DNA of 64,000 nucleotides from QHXM01 sp963697975 (GTDB lineage: Bacteria; Acidobacteriota; Blastocatellia; Pyrinomonadales; Pyrinomonadaceae). Position 1 is the stretch's first letter. Each line of letters starts with the position of its first letter. The DNA lies in the NCBI GenBank assembly GCA_963697975.1, contig OY969111.1, forward strand, positions 4,092,001 to 4,156,000, given 5' to 3'. Positions 50,480 to 59,320 of this stretch are shown here, piece after piece. Below the pieces are notes generated by a model, which was not told where the DNA came from, made no database searches, and saw nothing but the letters and a program-made list of their open reading frames with translations. The translations under genes and the position numbers were made by a program.

Positions 50480-51013
50480 TTAATGATTGGCGTTCTCGTT
50501 GTGGTCTTCGTCGTCATCCTTCTCGGCGGAAGGTGTGCTGGTGGTAGAGGGGGCGCTCGGGGCAGCAGGTGTGCTTGACGTGGAAGGTGCGCCCTGCGCG
50601 CCCATCGCGCTGATGGCGAATTTGTCCAGGGCTATCTTCCATTCGCCGTTCTCTTTGACAAACGGCATCGAAGCCTTTTGGCCCTCGGCGGTGATGTCGA
50701 CGGTCGCCGTGTCGCCCGTGATCTTCTCATTGCCGAGTTGAGGCATCGGGCCTTCGGCGGCTGGCGAGTCTTTCATCGCTTGCTCGAAGGTTTTGCCCTG
50801 CTGCTTGGCTCCCATTTCCATCAAATCAATCGAGCCTTTCGAGAGATACGCCTTGGCGGTCGCAAAGTCTTTTTTGACTGCGGCGTCATAGTAGGCTTTG
50901 AAAACTTCAGTCGGAGTCTTCCCGGCTGAGCCTTTGCTGCACGCTGTTCCAAACACAACTACGGAGAGCGCAAGTACGAGGGTTAAGATTCCAGTCAATT
51001 TTCTCTTCATCAT
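50480..51013 (-). CDS. DUF4878-like lipoprotein
   Basis: About 177 residues from ATG 51013 or 51010 (MKRKLTG). An ATG at 51037 is also possible. A lipoprotein signal (ILTLVLALSVVVFGTAC) is followed by a Lumazine_bd/DUF4878-type small alpha-beta domain. TPTEVFKAYYDAAVKKDFATAKAYLSKG and GDTATVDITAEGQ then MPFVKENGEWKIALDKF fit that family. The C-terminal tail is Ser/Pro/Thr-rich and ends in an acidic/Asn-rich run. The function is unknown. Confidence 0.82.
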   Translation of the reverse strand: MMKRKLTGILTLVLALSVVVFGTACSKGSAGKTPTEVFKAYYDAAVKKDFATAKAYLSKGSIDLMEMGAKQQGKTFEQAMKDSPAAEGPMPQLGNEKITGDTATVDITAEGQKASMPFVKENGEWKIALDKFAISAMGAQGAPSTSSTPAAPSAPSTTSTPSAEKDDDEDHNENANH

Positions 51014-51177
51014 CTTTTCAACAAATCCTTTTTGCATGTCGCAACTTTCTTAGAACTTAAGGGTTGATGGTAATTCTTAGAACCTTAGGTTCTAAGCTAA
51101 AAGCGGCGGCGAGTCAAATAGCCGGAGCGCAGTTAGGCACAAACTACGGGCTGTGGTAGACGCCTTTGTTTCTTTGT

Positions 51178-54174
51178 TTACAGCGGAAGGCCGACGCGAC
51201 GTTGCAGATCAATAAAGCGAGGGTCTGTGCGAAGCGTGTCGAGACGCGGGTCAACCTTGAGCCAGACGAGAGCTTCCGAGCGCGCACGGTAGGATTCTTC
51301 CAATCCTGCAAAAGCCTCGTCACGATTACCGAGCGCGGCGTGAATGATGGCGAAATGATATGGCGAGACGTGGCGGCTGGCGGCCATCTGCTTCATCTCT
51401 TCAAGCACGCGCTGCGCCTCGTCACGTTGCCCGGCCATGACGTAGGTGTGGCCGAGCGCGGCCAAAATGAGCGGCGCGTCGTCCAATTGAGCCGCCCGTT
51501 TGTATTCCTCTATGGCTTCTGCGTAGTCGCCTTTCTGCTCGCGCGCCCAGCCCATGAAGAAGCGCGTCCAGATAGAGTTCGGGTCCATCTCTAAAGCCTT
51601 CTCGAATTGCTCTATGGCGCGTTCGTATTGGCGCGCGAAGAAGAAGGAAAGCCCGAGGTCTGTGTTGATTTCCAGTGAGAGCGGGTCAAGCTCGCTCGCC
51701 TGCTTGACCTCTTTGATGGCTTCGTTCAAACGCCCCATCAACGCCAGATACCAGCCATACCAGTGATGCGCCGAAGCATAGCCGGGATTGAGTTCGATAG
51801 CCCGCCTGTACTCATTTTCCGCGCCCGCCCAATCCCATTCATAGAACGCTTTGACCAGTCCGAGCGAGGCGTGAGCTTCGGCTAAGGTATCGTCTATCTG
51901 CAAAGCCTGCTCAGCCGCCGCACGCGCTTTCGGCATGGCTTCGTTGGCGGGCAGGTGATTGGACGAAAGCGCGTAGTAAGCGTCGGCCAGCCCCGCGTGG
52001 GCCAGCGCATAATCCGGGTCAACGTCAATCGCTTGCCGGAAATGCTTGATCGCGTTGTTGAGAGCTTCCTTCGTCGTCTTGCTCAAACAGAAGCGACCCT
52101 TGAGGTAAAGGTTGTAGGCTTCCGTGTTATCCGTGTAACGCTTGCCCAGCAGCTTCTTCTCTTCGCCCGTCAACTTGAGCTTGAGCTTTTCGGAAATTTC
52201 CTTAGAAATTTCTTCCTGCACCTCGAAGATGTCCGCCGCTTTGCGTTTGTACTGTTCGCCCCAGAGTTGCGAGCCGTCTTCCGTGTCAACCAGCTCGATT
52301 TTGATAACCAGATTGTCGCCGAATTGCAGCACGCGCCCCATCATCACGGCGCGAACATTCAGATCACGCCTGACCTCCTGAGCGTCCACCTCCCTGCCTT
52401 TGTAGCGAAAGACGGTCGCGCGTGCCATGACCTTTAACTGGGGCAACTGTGAAAGCGTGTTGATGATGCTCTCGGTGATGCCGTCGGAGAGATATTCCGT
52501 GCTTGCATCGTTACTACCATTTGCGAGAGGCAGGACGGCGAGCGAATCAATGTGCGTGCGTTTCCCCGTACTGGTGTGGTGCTGGATGACTGTCGGCAAC
52601 TGCATCCCAGCGGGTCGGCTCGGATTGCCGAGTTCATCCGTGTAGAGATTGAAGAGATGAACTTCAACATCGTGCTTGACCCGCGTCGTGCCCAGATCAT
52701 CCACCTGCTCGCTGCGGTCGCCGATTTCAAAGAGCACGTCGGCCATAGTCTTCGAGAGCAGGATGTGGCCTGCGTCGCCGCAATCCATCACGCGCTGCGC
52801 GATGTTGATGCCGCTGCCCGCCACGTCCTTCTGGCGATTGGCGTCGATGGTTCTTAAGACCGGGCCGCTATGAACGCCCATGCGTAGCTCAATGTCTTTA
52901 TTGACCAGAAGCGCGCGGCTGATTTGCAGCGCGCAGCGCACGGGCGCTTCCGGATCAACGAAGAAGACAAGCGCCATCCCATCGCCCGTTGATTTGCAGA
53001 TCATCTGATTAGCGTTCTGCGCCCGGCGAAACTCATCCGTCTGGCTGACAATCTCGTTCAACTTCTGTTGAAGATAAAACTGCTGGTTGATGCGATGCTT
53101 CGAGAAGCCGACGAGGTCCATGAAAAGCACGTGCGCGATTTCCGGCGTCGAGGGCTGGTTGGCATCGAGCAATAAAGTCTCCGCTACGGGAGCATCATCG
53201 GTTGCGCGTCCTCCGGTTCTGACTTGAACGGTTTGAGCGTCCGCTCGCGTCGTCATCTCCGCAGAATTGCCGAGCGATATTTCGGCAGGCGCAGTGACAC
53301 GTAAATCTACAGTCTCAAATTCCATTCTGCGCTTGAGGTCGCGCAAATCCGCGATCAGTTCTTTGATGGTCTGATAGCGATCGTCTCTATCTTTAGCCAG
53401 CGCCTTCGAGACGACTCGCTGCATCTCAGGCGGCGCGTCGCGCAACGTGTACGCCAGCGGCTGCGGCTCGCGGTCGAGGATGGCGACGATCACATCGCTC
53501 GGCGTCGGCCCGCCGAAGGGGGTGCGACCCGCCAGCATTTCGTAAAGCACAACGCCGAAGCTGAAGATGTCCGTGCGCTCGTCCACCTTGAGGCCGCGCG
53601 CCTGCTCAGGCGACATGTAAGTCACTGTGCCGATAACTATCCCTGGCCCGGTTTCGGCGAGCGTCAAGGCGTTGGGGCTGGAAGACGTGCGCTGCTCGGT
53701 CAGCTTGGCGAGGCCGAAGTCCAGGACCTTCACGTAGCCGTCTCTACGAAGCATGATGTTCTCAGGCTTGATGTCACGATGAACGATTCCGGCTTCGTGC
53801 GCCGCCGCGAGAGCGCCCGCGACCTGAAGGCTCACGTCCAAAACTTCGTCAGGTTTCATTCGCCCGCGCATTAGCTGGTCGCGCAAAGTGATGCCGTCAA
53901 TAAACTCTGTGGCGATGAACTGCGTCTCGCGCTCCTCGCCGATCTCGAAGATGGTCAGAATGTTCGGATGATTGAGCGCAGACGTGGAGCGGGCTTCCTG
54001 CTGGAAACGGCGCAGGCGGTCTTCGTCTTTGGTAACATCCGAGGGCAGGAGCTTGAGGGCGACCGGGCGGTCGAGTTGTGTGTCGTGCGCGAGATAAACT
54101 TCGCCCATGCCACCCGCGCCGATGGGGGAACGAATCTCGTAGCGCCCGAACTTAGTGCCTGCGGGGATGGTCAT
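51178..54174 (-). CDS. Ser/Thr kinase - class III cyclase - TolB-like - TPR signalling protein
   Basis: A 998-residue soluble protein with four modules. (1) A Hanks-type kinase at about 12-270: glycine loop GAGGMGEVY, K41 in VALKLLP, HRDIKPEN (D134) and DFG (D152). All catalytic residues are present. (2) A class III nucleotide cyclase at about 340-500: FMDLVGFSKH (D353), GDGM (D398), GINIAQR (N457, R461). (3) A TolB/CadC-like domain at about 535-690: VLPLANGSNDASTEYLSDGITESIIN. (4) TPR repeats at about 700-980, at least seven. Kinase plus TPR is common in Acidobacteriota, but an internal cyclase is rarer. No membrane helix is seen. The start follows a TATAAT-like box (54225-54230, minus strand) by about 50 nt. 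Confidence 0.92.
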   Translation of the reverse strand: MTIPAGTKFGRYEIRSPIGAGGMGEVYLAHDTQLDRPVALKLLPSDVTKDEDRLRRFQQEARSTSALNHPNILTIFEIGEERETQFIATEFIDGITLRDQLMRGRMKPDEVLDVSLQVAGALAAAHEAGIVHRDIKPENIMLRRDGYVKVLDFGLAKLTEQRTSSSPNALTLAETGPGIVIGTVTYMSPEQARGLKVDERTDIFSFGVVLYEMLAGRTPFGGPTPSDVIVAILDREPQPLAYTLRDAPPEMQRVVSKALAKDRDDRYQTIKELIADLRDLKRRMEFETVDLRVTAPAEISLGNSAEMTTRADAQTVQVRTGGRATDDAPVAETLLLDANQPSTPEIAHVLFMDLVGFSKHRINQQFYLQQKLNEIVSQTDEFRRAQNANQMICKSTGDGMALVFFVDPEAPVRCALQISRALLVNKDIELRMGVHSGPVLRTIDANRQKDVAGSGINIAQRVMDCGDAGHILLSKTMADVLFEIGDRSEQVDDLGTTRVKHDVEVHLFNLYTDELGNPSRPAGMQLPTVIQHHTSTGKRTHIDSLAVLPLANGSNDASTEYLSDGITESIINTLSQLPQLKVMARATVFRYKGREVDAQEVRRDLNVRAVMMGRVLQFGDNLVIKIELVDTEDGSQLWGEQYKRKAADIFEVQEEISKEISEKLKLKLTGEEKKLLGKRYTDNTEAYNLYLKGRFCLSKTTKEALNNAIKHFRQAIDVDPDYALAHAGLADAYYALSSNHLPANEAMPKARAAAEQALQIDDTLAEAHASLGLVKAFYEWDWAGAENEYRRAIELNPGYASAHHWYGWYLALMGRLNEAIKEVKQASELDPLSLEINTDLGLSFFFARQYERAIEQFEKALEMDPNSIWTRFFMGWAREQKGDYAEAIEEYKRAAQLDDAPLILAALGHTYVMAGQRDEAQRVLEEMKQMAASRHVSPYHFAIIHAALGNRDEAFAGLEESYRARSEALVWLKVDPRLDTLRTDPRFIDLQRRVGLPL

Positions 54175-54412
54175 CTGTTATCGCTTCGGCCTCAATCCTG
54201 TCATCCAGTCTCTACTCTGAATGTATTATACATCCGCAAAAAGTCAAGACTGCCAAAATTCAGTTAGATAAAGATTTACAACTATGCGATACAGGCGATG
54301 TGTGGTTATCATAAGGCGCTCAGCTTGAATTGCCGCAACAAATTTCTTTCAGGTGTGAAATTAATGCTGTCCATCAATCTTCCGCACTGCTGCTTTCAGC
54401 CTGATTATTCCT

Positions 54413-54441
54413 GCCCCATGCAAGGGGCGCGTTTTTTGCTT
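54413..54441 (+). terminator. Terminator-like hairpin in the leader of the LSm-like gene
   Basis: GCCCC and GGGGC pair around ATGCAA and are followed by GCGTTTTTT. It lies about 45 nt before the start, so it may be an attenuator or end an upstream transcript. The perfect palindrome ATGTATTATACAT (54221-54233) lies upstream. The remaining gap (54175-54484) shows nothing else. Confidence 0.5.
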
Positions 54442-54484
54442 CTGTTTCGGACTCGGCAATTCAAATTTCCAACGGAGGTTTCGT

Positions 54485-54880
54485 ATGTTCAGAAAACTTT
54501 TCACTCTGGCGCTCGCTGCGTTGCTGATAAATTCAGTCGGGATGAGGCTCGCCTTTGCTGAGTCGAAAGAAGAAAAGCAAGCTCGCTTTGCCGAGAAAGT
54601 GAAGGTCAATGTTCTAAAACTCGGCACGGGAGAGGCCGCGCGCGTCAAGGTCAAGTTGCGGGATAAGACGAAGCTTGAGGGCTACGTGAGCGCGATTGGC
54701 GAAGAAGATTTCACTATTACAGACCAAAAGACCGGTGTGGCTACGACGGTGGCTTATCCACAGGTCAAGAGTGTGAAGGGGAACAACCTCTCGACGGGCG
54801 CTAAAATCGCTATCGGGGCTGGTATTGCGGCTGCCGTAATTTTCCTTATCTTGTGGAAAGTCGTCGTTGATGATGATTAA
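54485..54880 (+). CDS. Secreted/anchored LSm-like domain protein
   Basis: 131 residues from ATG 54485, with GGAGG 7 nt upstream. A signal peptide ends near LAFA. The middle segment RVKVKLRDKTKLEGYVSAIGEEDFTITD, then VATTVAYPQVKSVKG, has the two-motif pattern of an LSm/Sm-like beta fold. A C-terminal hydrophobic stretch (IAIGAGIAAAVIFLILWKVV) is a membrane anchor. Such proteins are frequent in Acidobacteriota and have no known function. The product is small and basic. Confidence 0.8.
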   Translation: MFRKLFTLALAALLINSVGMRLAFAESKEEKQARFAEKVKVNVLKLGTGEAARVKVKLRDKTKLEGYVSAIGEEDFTITDQKTGVATTVAYPQVKSVKGNNLSTGAKIAIGAGIAAAVIFLILWKVVVDDD

Positions 54881-55038
54881 TGAAGAGCAGCCCGGACGCA
54901 CCTGACAGCTAATTCAACCGGACTCGCAATCAGCGCGGCCCTCATCCCCCACGTTGATTGCTCGCCGGTTAATTGCGTTGTTCGGAGGCTGAATTACGTT
55001 AGCTTGAAATCTGAAAGATGAGGCTTTGTGAAGCTACT

Positions 55039-55494
55039 ATGAAGCGTAGATTAGCGGTGATTTTGCTGTTAGCTGTTTTGGGAGTCTTGGTGGGCGGGTC
55101 GTCAGGAGCGAACGCACAATTGGCACAAAAGGACGAGGTTGTTGATTTTGTCAAAAGTTATGACAAGGCGTGGGACAGTAAAGACGTAGCTTTTGTCGAG
55201 AGCGCTTTAGCTGCCAACTATGTGTATTTCACCTCGAAAGGTGGCATTTCGTCGCGCCAGAGTACGCTTGATTTACTGCGCTCGCCCAAATACATCCTGA
55301 ACGCCGCCGAGAGGAGCGAAATTGATGTCTATCGCACAGGCGACACGGCAATCGTCAGCAGTCGCTGGAAGGGTCACGGCTCATATAACGGCGAGGAGTT
55401 TCGCGACGATCAACGCTGTAGCCTCGTTCTGGCGCGAAAAGGTGCGAGATGGAAAGTGCTTTCTGAACATTGTACGCAGATCGTGACTCCCTGA
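55039..55494 (+). CDS. Secreted DUF4440 / SnoaL-like protein
   Basis: From ATG 55039 (MKRRLAV), 151 residues. An ATG at 55018 would add seven. A signal peptide ends near ANAQ. The NTF2-like core shows VVDFVKSYDKAWDSKDVAFVESALAANYVYF and the pair DTAIVSSRWKGHGSYNGEEFRDDQRCSLVLARKGARWKVLSEH, typical of DUF4440. No catalytic residue pattern allows a substrate assignment. Confidence 0.83.
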   Translation: MKRRLAVILLLAVLGVLVGGSSGANAQLAQKDEVVDFVKSYDKAWDSKDVAFVESALAANYVYFTSKGGISSRQSTLDLLRSPKYILNAAERSEIDVYRTGDTAIVSSRWKGHGSYNGEEFRDDQRCSLVLARKGARWKVLSEHCTQIVTP

Positions 55495-55829
55495 TGCCTG
55501 TGTCAGGCAAGAGCGCACGCCTGCCAAACGAGTTATTTCGAGCTGGCCATCCTAAATCCTTCCGTAGCCTTTCAAAACTTTGCAAACTCCTGCATCTCAC
55601 TAACACCAATCCGCAGGTCCAATCATCAGGCAAGCCACACGCCCGGTCGTTTGAAGTGTGCGAGCCTGCCTTGATTCAGCAGCGTCCCATCATCGCGTGG
55701 CGGCTGTGGCTCTGTCTTCAGGGTGAGCAGGGTTTTTTCCGACGAAGACGGAACTAAAACCGCTATAATCAATCTCGCTATCAAAACTTTCAATCTCTGA
55801 CAATAGGTATCCATCGAGAAAGGCGGCTA
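55495..55829. other. Intergenic region without recognised features
   Basis: Both strands were read and no start with a Shine-Dalgarno, no heptamer repeat and no long stem stands out. A short CCTGTGTCAGG imperfect hairpin follows the upstream stop. Confidence 0.5.
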
Positions 55830-57506
55830 ATGGGAATCTCGCTCAAACCGGAACACCTCAAACGCTACAGGGACATCGCCTGGCTTTTTATGAAGTACGG
55901 GCGCTCCGATCTGGTCAAGCAGGCGGGGCTGGAAGATGCGCTCTCCGATGAGAACGTCGTCGCAGAAGAGGTCTCGGCGCCGGAAGCGGGGGAGTTGTCA
56001 AAAGACCTCGAAAAGATGGGGCCGACCTTCGTCAAGCTGGCGCAGCTTCTTTCGACGCGCGCAGACCTTTTGCCCGTTCCATATCTGGAAGCTCTCGCGC
56101 GCCTGCAAGACGATGTCGAGCCGTTCTCCTTTAAGGAAGTAGAAGAGATCGTGACCGAAGAACTGGGCGTGCGGCTCTCCAAAGCCTTCGCCAGTTTCGA
56201 GGCGCAGCCCATCGCCGCCGCTTCGCTCGGTCAGGTGCATCGCGCCGAGATGCGCGATGGCCGTCAGGTGGTTGTCAAAGTGCAGCGACCCGGAATACGC
56301 GAAATCGTCCTCAAGGATTTGGAAATCCTGCAAGGCATCGCGGAGTTTCTGGACAATCACACAGAGACAGGCCGTCGCTACGAATTCAGTATGATTCTTG
56401 GGGAACTACGGAAGAGTCTGCTACGTGAACTCGATTACCGGCAGGAAGCGCGCCACCTCATTGTCTTCAACCGAAATTTTCGTGAGTTTGAACGAATCAT
56501 TGTGCCGATGCCGGTAGAGGACTACAGCACCTCGCGCGTGCTGACGATGGATTACATCGAAGGCAAGAAGATCACGGCTTTAAGTCCGCTGGCGCTGATG
56601 GACATTGATGGCTACCAACTGGCCGAAGATTTTTTCCACGCCTATCTCAAGCAAATCCTCGTTGACGGTATCTTTCACGCCGACCCGCATCCCGGCAACG
56701 TCTTTCTGACAAACGACAATCGAATCGCCCTGATTGATCTGGGCATGGTCGGGCGCATCACGCCGGAGTCGCAGGAGAACATTCTGCAATTGCTCCTGGC
56801 TATCAGCGAGGGGCGCGGAGACGAAGCCGCCACGTTGACCATTAAACTGGGCGAGCCGAAAGAGAGTTTTGAGCAGGAGAAGTTCAGCCGTCAGGTCGCA
56901 GACCTCGTCACGCAGCATCAGGGCAGCAACGTTCAGGAGATTGATGCGGGGCGCGTCGTGCTGGAAATCACGCGCATCAGCGGTGAGACGGGCTTTCGCC
57001 TGCCGCCGGAGTTCACCTTGATTGCGAAGACCCTGCTCAATCTGGATCAGATCGTTCATGTGCTCGACCCGGACTTTGATCCGAACGCCTCGATTCGCCA
57101 GAACGCGACCGAGATTATGCGCGAGCGCATGATGAAGAGTCTTTCGCCCGGAAACCTCTTCAACACGCTGCTCGAAACCAAAGGCTTAATCGAGAAGATG
57201 CCGGGGCGCATCAACAAGTTTCTCGACGCCATCGCCAACAACGAGATGGAGATCAAAGTTGACGCGATTGACGAGACAAAGCTGATGGAGGGTTTCCAGA
57301 AAATCGCCAACCGTATCACGATGGGACTGGTGCTCGCAGCTTTGATTGTCGGGGCAGCGCTCTTGATGAGGATTGAGACCTCGTTCACCCTCTTCGGCTA
57401 TCCGGGCATCGCCATCATTTTCTTCTTCATCGCCGCCGGGGCCGGTCTGTTCCTCGTCTTCAACATTCTCTTCAAGGATGAGAAATCGGAGAAGAAGAAG
57501 TCGTAA
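55830..57506 (+). CDS. UbiB/ABC1/ADCK family atypical kinase
   Basis: 558 residues of the ABC1/UbiB family, an atypical kinase-like fold linked to quinone or lipid metabolism at the membrane. Family motifs are the KxGQ-like block MGPTFVKLAQLLSTRADLLP, the lysine region VVVKVQRPGIREIVLKDLEIL, IFHADPHPGNVFL (catalytic loop) and LIDLGMVGRI (metal Asp). QPIAAASLGQVHRAE is the Ala-rich nucleotide loop typical of the family. Two C-terminal helices (MGLVLAALIVGAALLM and IIFFFIAAGAGLFLVFNIL) anchor it. No ubi gene is nearby, so its exact pathway is open. Confidence 0.94.
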   Translation: MGISLKPEHLKRYRDIAWLFMKYGRSDLVKQAGLEDALSDENVVAEEVSAPEAGELSKDLEKMGPTFVKLAQLLSTRADLLPVPYLEALARLQDDVEPFSFKEVEEIVTEELGVRLSKAFASFEAQPIAAASLGQVHRAEMRDGRQVVVKVQRPGIREIVLKDLEILQGIAEFLDNHTETGRRYEFSMILGELRKSLLRELDYRQEARHLIVFNRNFREFERIIVPMPVEDYSTSRVLTMDYIEGKKITALSPLALMDIDGYQLAEDFFHAYLKQILVDGIFHADPHPGNVFLTNDNRIALIDLGMVGRITPESQENILQLLLAISEGRGDEAATLTIKLGEPKESFEQEKFSRQVADLVTQHQGSNVQEIDAGRVVLEITRISGETGFRLPPEFTLIAKTLLNLDQIVHVLDPDFDPNASIRQNATEIMRERMMKSLSPGNLFNTLLETKGLIEKMPGRINKFLDAIANNEMEIKVDAIDETKLMEGFQKIANRITMGLVLAALIVGAALLMRIETSFTLFGYPGIAIIFFFIAAGAGLFLVFNILFKDEKSEKKKS

Positions 57507-57628
57507 ATCAAAGGCATATGGTGGTATGACTGCGAGCGGATGTCCCGGTTGCATGGTAAGCAAGTGCCTCGTATAATTCTCGTCAACCTAAATTTTAGAA
57601 GAAACTGTTTGGAGTTAAAAAATATCTC

Positions 57629-57976
57629 ATGCCGATTTACGAGTATCAATGCCGCAAGTGCAACGCGCACGTCGAGGCCATGCAGAAGATGACGGATAAG
57701 CCGTTGACCAAGTGTCGCAAGTGCGGCGGGCGTTTGGAGAAGCAATGGTCGTCCACGAGTTTTCAGCTCAAAGGCTCTGGCTGGTACGTGACGGATTACG
57801 CGGCGAAGAAAGGGGAGGCGAAAGAAGAGACTAAAAAATCGGACGCCAAAGAAGAAAAAAAGAGCGCAACGGAGACCACAACCGCCAGCGACAAGGCAAC
57901 GCCCAAAGAGCCAACTTCCTCTAAAAAGGCGAGTACAACAAAACCTGCTTCATCAAGCGGCGACAAAAAAGTCTGA
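57629..57976 (+). CDS. FmdB-type zinc-ribbon protein with Lys-rich tail
   Basis: 115 residues. The N-terminus is the FmdB/CxxC_CXXC_SSSS zinc ribbon: MPIYEYQCRKC...LTKCRKCGGRLEK, with four Cys in two CxxC pairs. The second half (from about residue 55) is a Lys/Glu/Ser/Thr-rich low-complexity tail (KKGEAKEETKKSDAKE). The function is regulatory or unknown. The VWFA gene starts 20 bp later. Confidence 0.9.
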   Translation: MPIYEYQCRKCNAHVEAMQKMTDKPLTKCRKCGGRLEKQWSSTSFQLKGSGWYVTDYAAKKGEAKEETKKSDAKEEKKSATETTTASDKATPKEPTSSKKASTTKPASSSGDKKV

Positions 57977-57996
57977 GTTTCATCCGGGTGAAGTCC

Positions 57997-58893
57997 ATGC
58001 GCGCCTTATCAAAAGCACTGATCGCCTCTCTTTTTATCTCCCTCTCCTTCCAGTTTGCAGCAGGACAGGCCGGGCGGCGTCCGCGCCCGACCAATGAGGG
58101 CGGCGTCCTGCTCAACGTCGTCGCCGCGCGCGAGAACGACTCAAGCGGCCCCATCACGAGCAAGCAGATTTCGCTCTACGATGGCGGGATGGAGCAGACC
58201 ATCAAGAGTTTCTCGCCCGACCCTTCTCCGGCGCGCATCGTCCTTCTGGTTGATAACTCGCTGACGATTCGCGCCGACGTGGAGAAACTGGAAGAAGCGG
58301 CGCGCGAATTCGCTTACGAAATCTACGAGGGCGATAAATTGTTGATCGTCGGTTACGACGATCAGGCGGAGATTGTCGCCGACTGGACTGACGACGCCAA
58401 GGCGATAGAGAAGTCGCTCGCGAGCTTTCGCAAGAAAGGCGACCCGCATCTTTTTGACGCCCTGAGCGCGGTCGCCGAGGAAGCCCTGCTTCCCTTGAGG
58501 GCCTCGAACCAGAAGCGCATCGTCGTCGTCATCAGCGACGGGCTTGATCGCGGCAGCAAGACGAAGTTCGATAAGATACTCGCCAATCTGCAAGCACAGG
58601 ACATCACGGTCTATGCCATTCAAGCGCCGGACCGCACGGGCGGCGCTCTCAGGCGCGACCAGCCGAAGCCCGTCAAGGTGATTGAGAAACTCGCCGAAGG
58701 CACGGGAGGCCGCGTCTTCTCGATCAAAGACCTACGCGAGGCTGCCAAAACAATCTGCGACGAGCTACGCAAGAACCGCTACCTGCTTTCCTACGCTCCT
58801 TCAAACGTCCCTTACGGTGACGCGCGCCGCCTGCTCATCCTCGCAGACTCCGGCATCAACGTTCGTTCCAAGACGCTTCAGCCGCCGAATTAA
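57997..58893 (+). CDS. Secreted VWFA-related (Acidobacterial type) protein
   Basis: From ATG 57997, 298 residues. A GTG at 57988 is also in frame. A signal peptide (ALIASLFISLSFQFAAGQ) precedes a short N-terminal extension. The VWA fold follows: RIVLLVDNSLTIRADVEKLEEAAREFAYEIYEGDKLLIVGYDD with a degenerate MIDAS (DNSLT), GDPHLFDALSAVAEEAL, VVVISDGLDRGSKTKFD and LAEGTGGRVFS. The set matches the VWFA-related Acidobacterial domain and supports the assigned phylum. It ends in a heptamer repeat. Confidence 0.88.
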   Translation: MRALSKALIASLFISLSFQFAAGQAGRRPRPTNEGGVLLNVVAARENDSSGPITSKQISLYDGGMEQTIKSFSPDPSPARIVLLVDNSLTIRADVEKLEEAAREFAYEIYEGDKLLIVGYDDQAEIVADWTDDAKAIEKSLASFRKKGDPHLFDALSAVAEEALLPLRASNQKRIVVVISDGLDRGSKTKFDKILANLQAQDITVYAIQAPDRTGGALRRDQPKPVKVIEKLAEGTGGRVFSIKDLREAAKTICDELRKNRYLLSYAPSNVPYGDARRLLILADSGINVRSKTLQPPN

Positions 58894-58894
58894 A

Positions 58895-58975
58895 GAAGTG
58901 ATAAGTGAGAGGTGATGGGTGATAGGGAAGAACGTATTTTCTCTTATCACCCATCACCTCTCATTTATCACTTCT
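58895..58975. repeat. Heptamer hairpin element, GGTGATA family
   Basis: Left units are AGTGATA, AGTGAGA, GGTGATG, GGTGATA (58897-58924). Right units are TATCACC, CATCACC, TCTCATT, TATCACT (58944-58971). The complement of the right arm repeats the left order of variants. The minus-strand TGA stop of the next gene is in the last unit. Confidence 0.95.
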
Positions 58976-59183
58976 TCCGTGAGTAAATATAGAACATAGT
59001 GATGACGACAAGCAGAAAGATGATTTCCAGCAGCGCGAAGTAGCCGGGGTCGAAGACGTTCGCCTCGTCGTGTGCCTCGCGGTAGGCGACAAAGGTGACA
59101 AGGGAGAGCGCGGTTGTGAGCCAGATGGCCTGTCGTTTGGCATCCCACATGAGCTTAGAGTCCTTCGCGGGCGTGATCCCCAT
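58968..59183 (-). CDS. Small membrane protein of unknown function
   Basis: 71 residues with two predicted helices (AIWLTTALSLVTFVAYREA, and YFALLEIIFLLVVITMFYIY) and a short positively charged end (SRKK). ATG 59183 or ATG 59150 (MWDAKR) may be the start. There is no homology I recognise. The stop is supplied by the repeat. It is convergent with the VWFA gene and divergent from the zinc-ribbon gene. Confidence 0.65.
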   Translation of the reverse strand: MGITPAKDSKLMWDAKRQAIWLTTALSLVTFVAYREAHDEANVFDPGYFALLEIIFLLVVITMFYIYSRKK

Positions 59184-59320
59184 GTGCTGGTGGACGCGCC
59201 CTGTTTTTCTTCCAGAGGGTTTCAGTGCCTTCCATCTCGGCCCTGATTATGACACACTTGCCCGGACACGAGTACGCGCGTTTCCTATAGCTCATCACTT
59301 AAAAAGAGGGTTTTGTTCAA

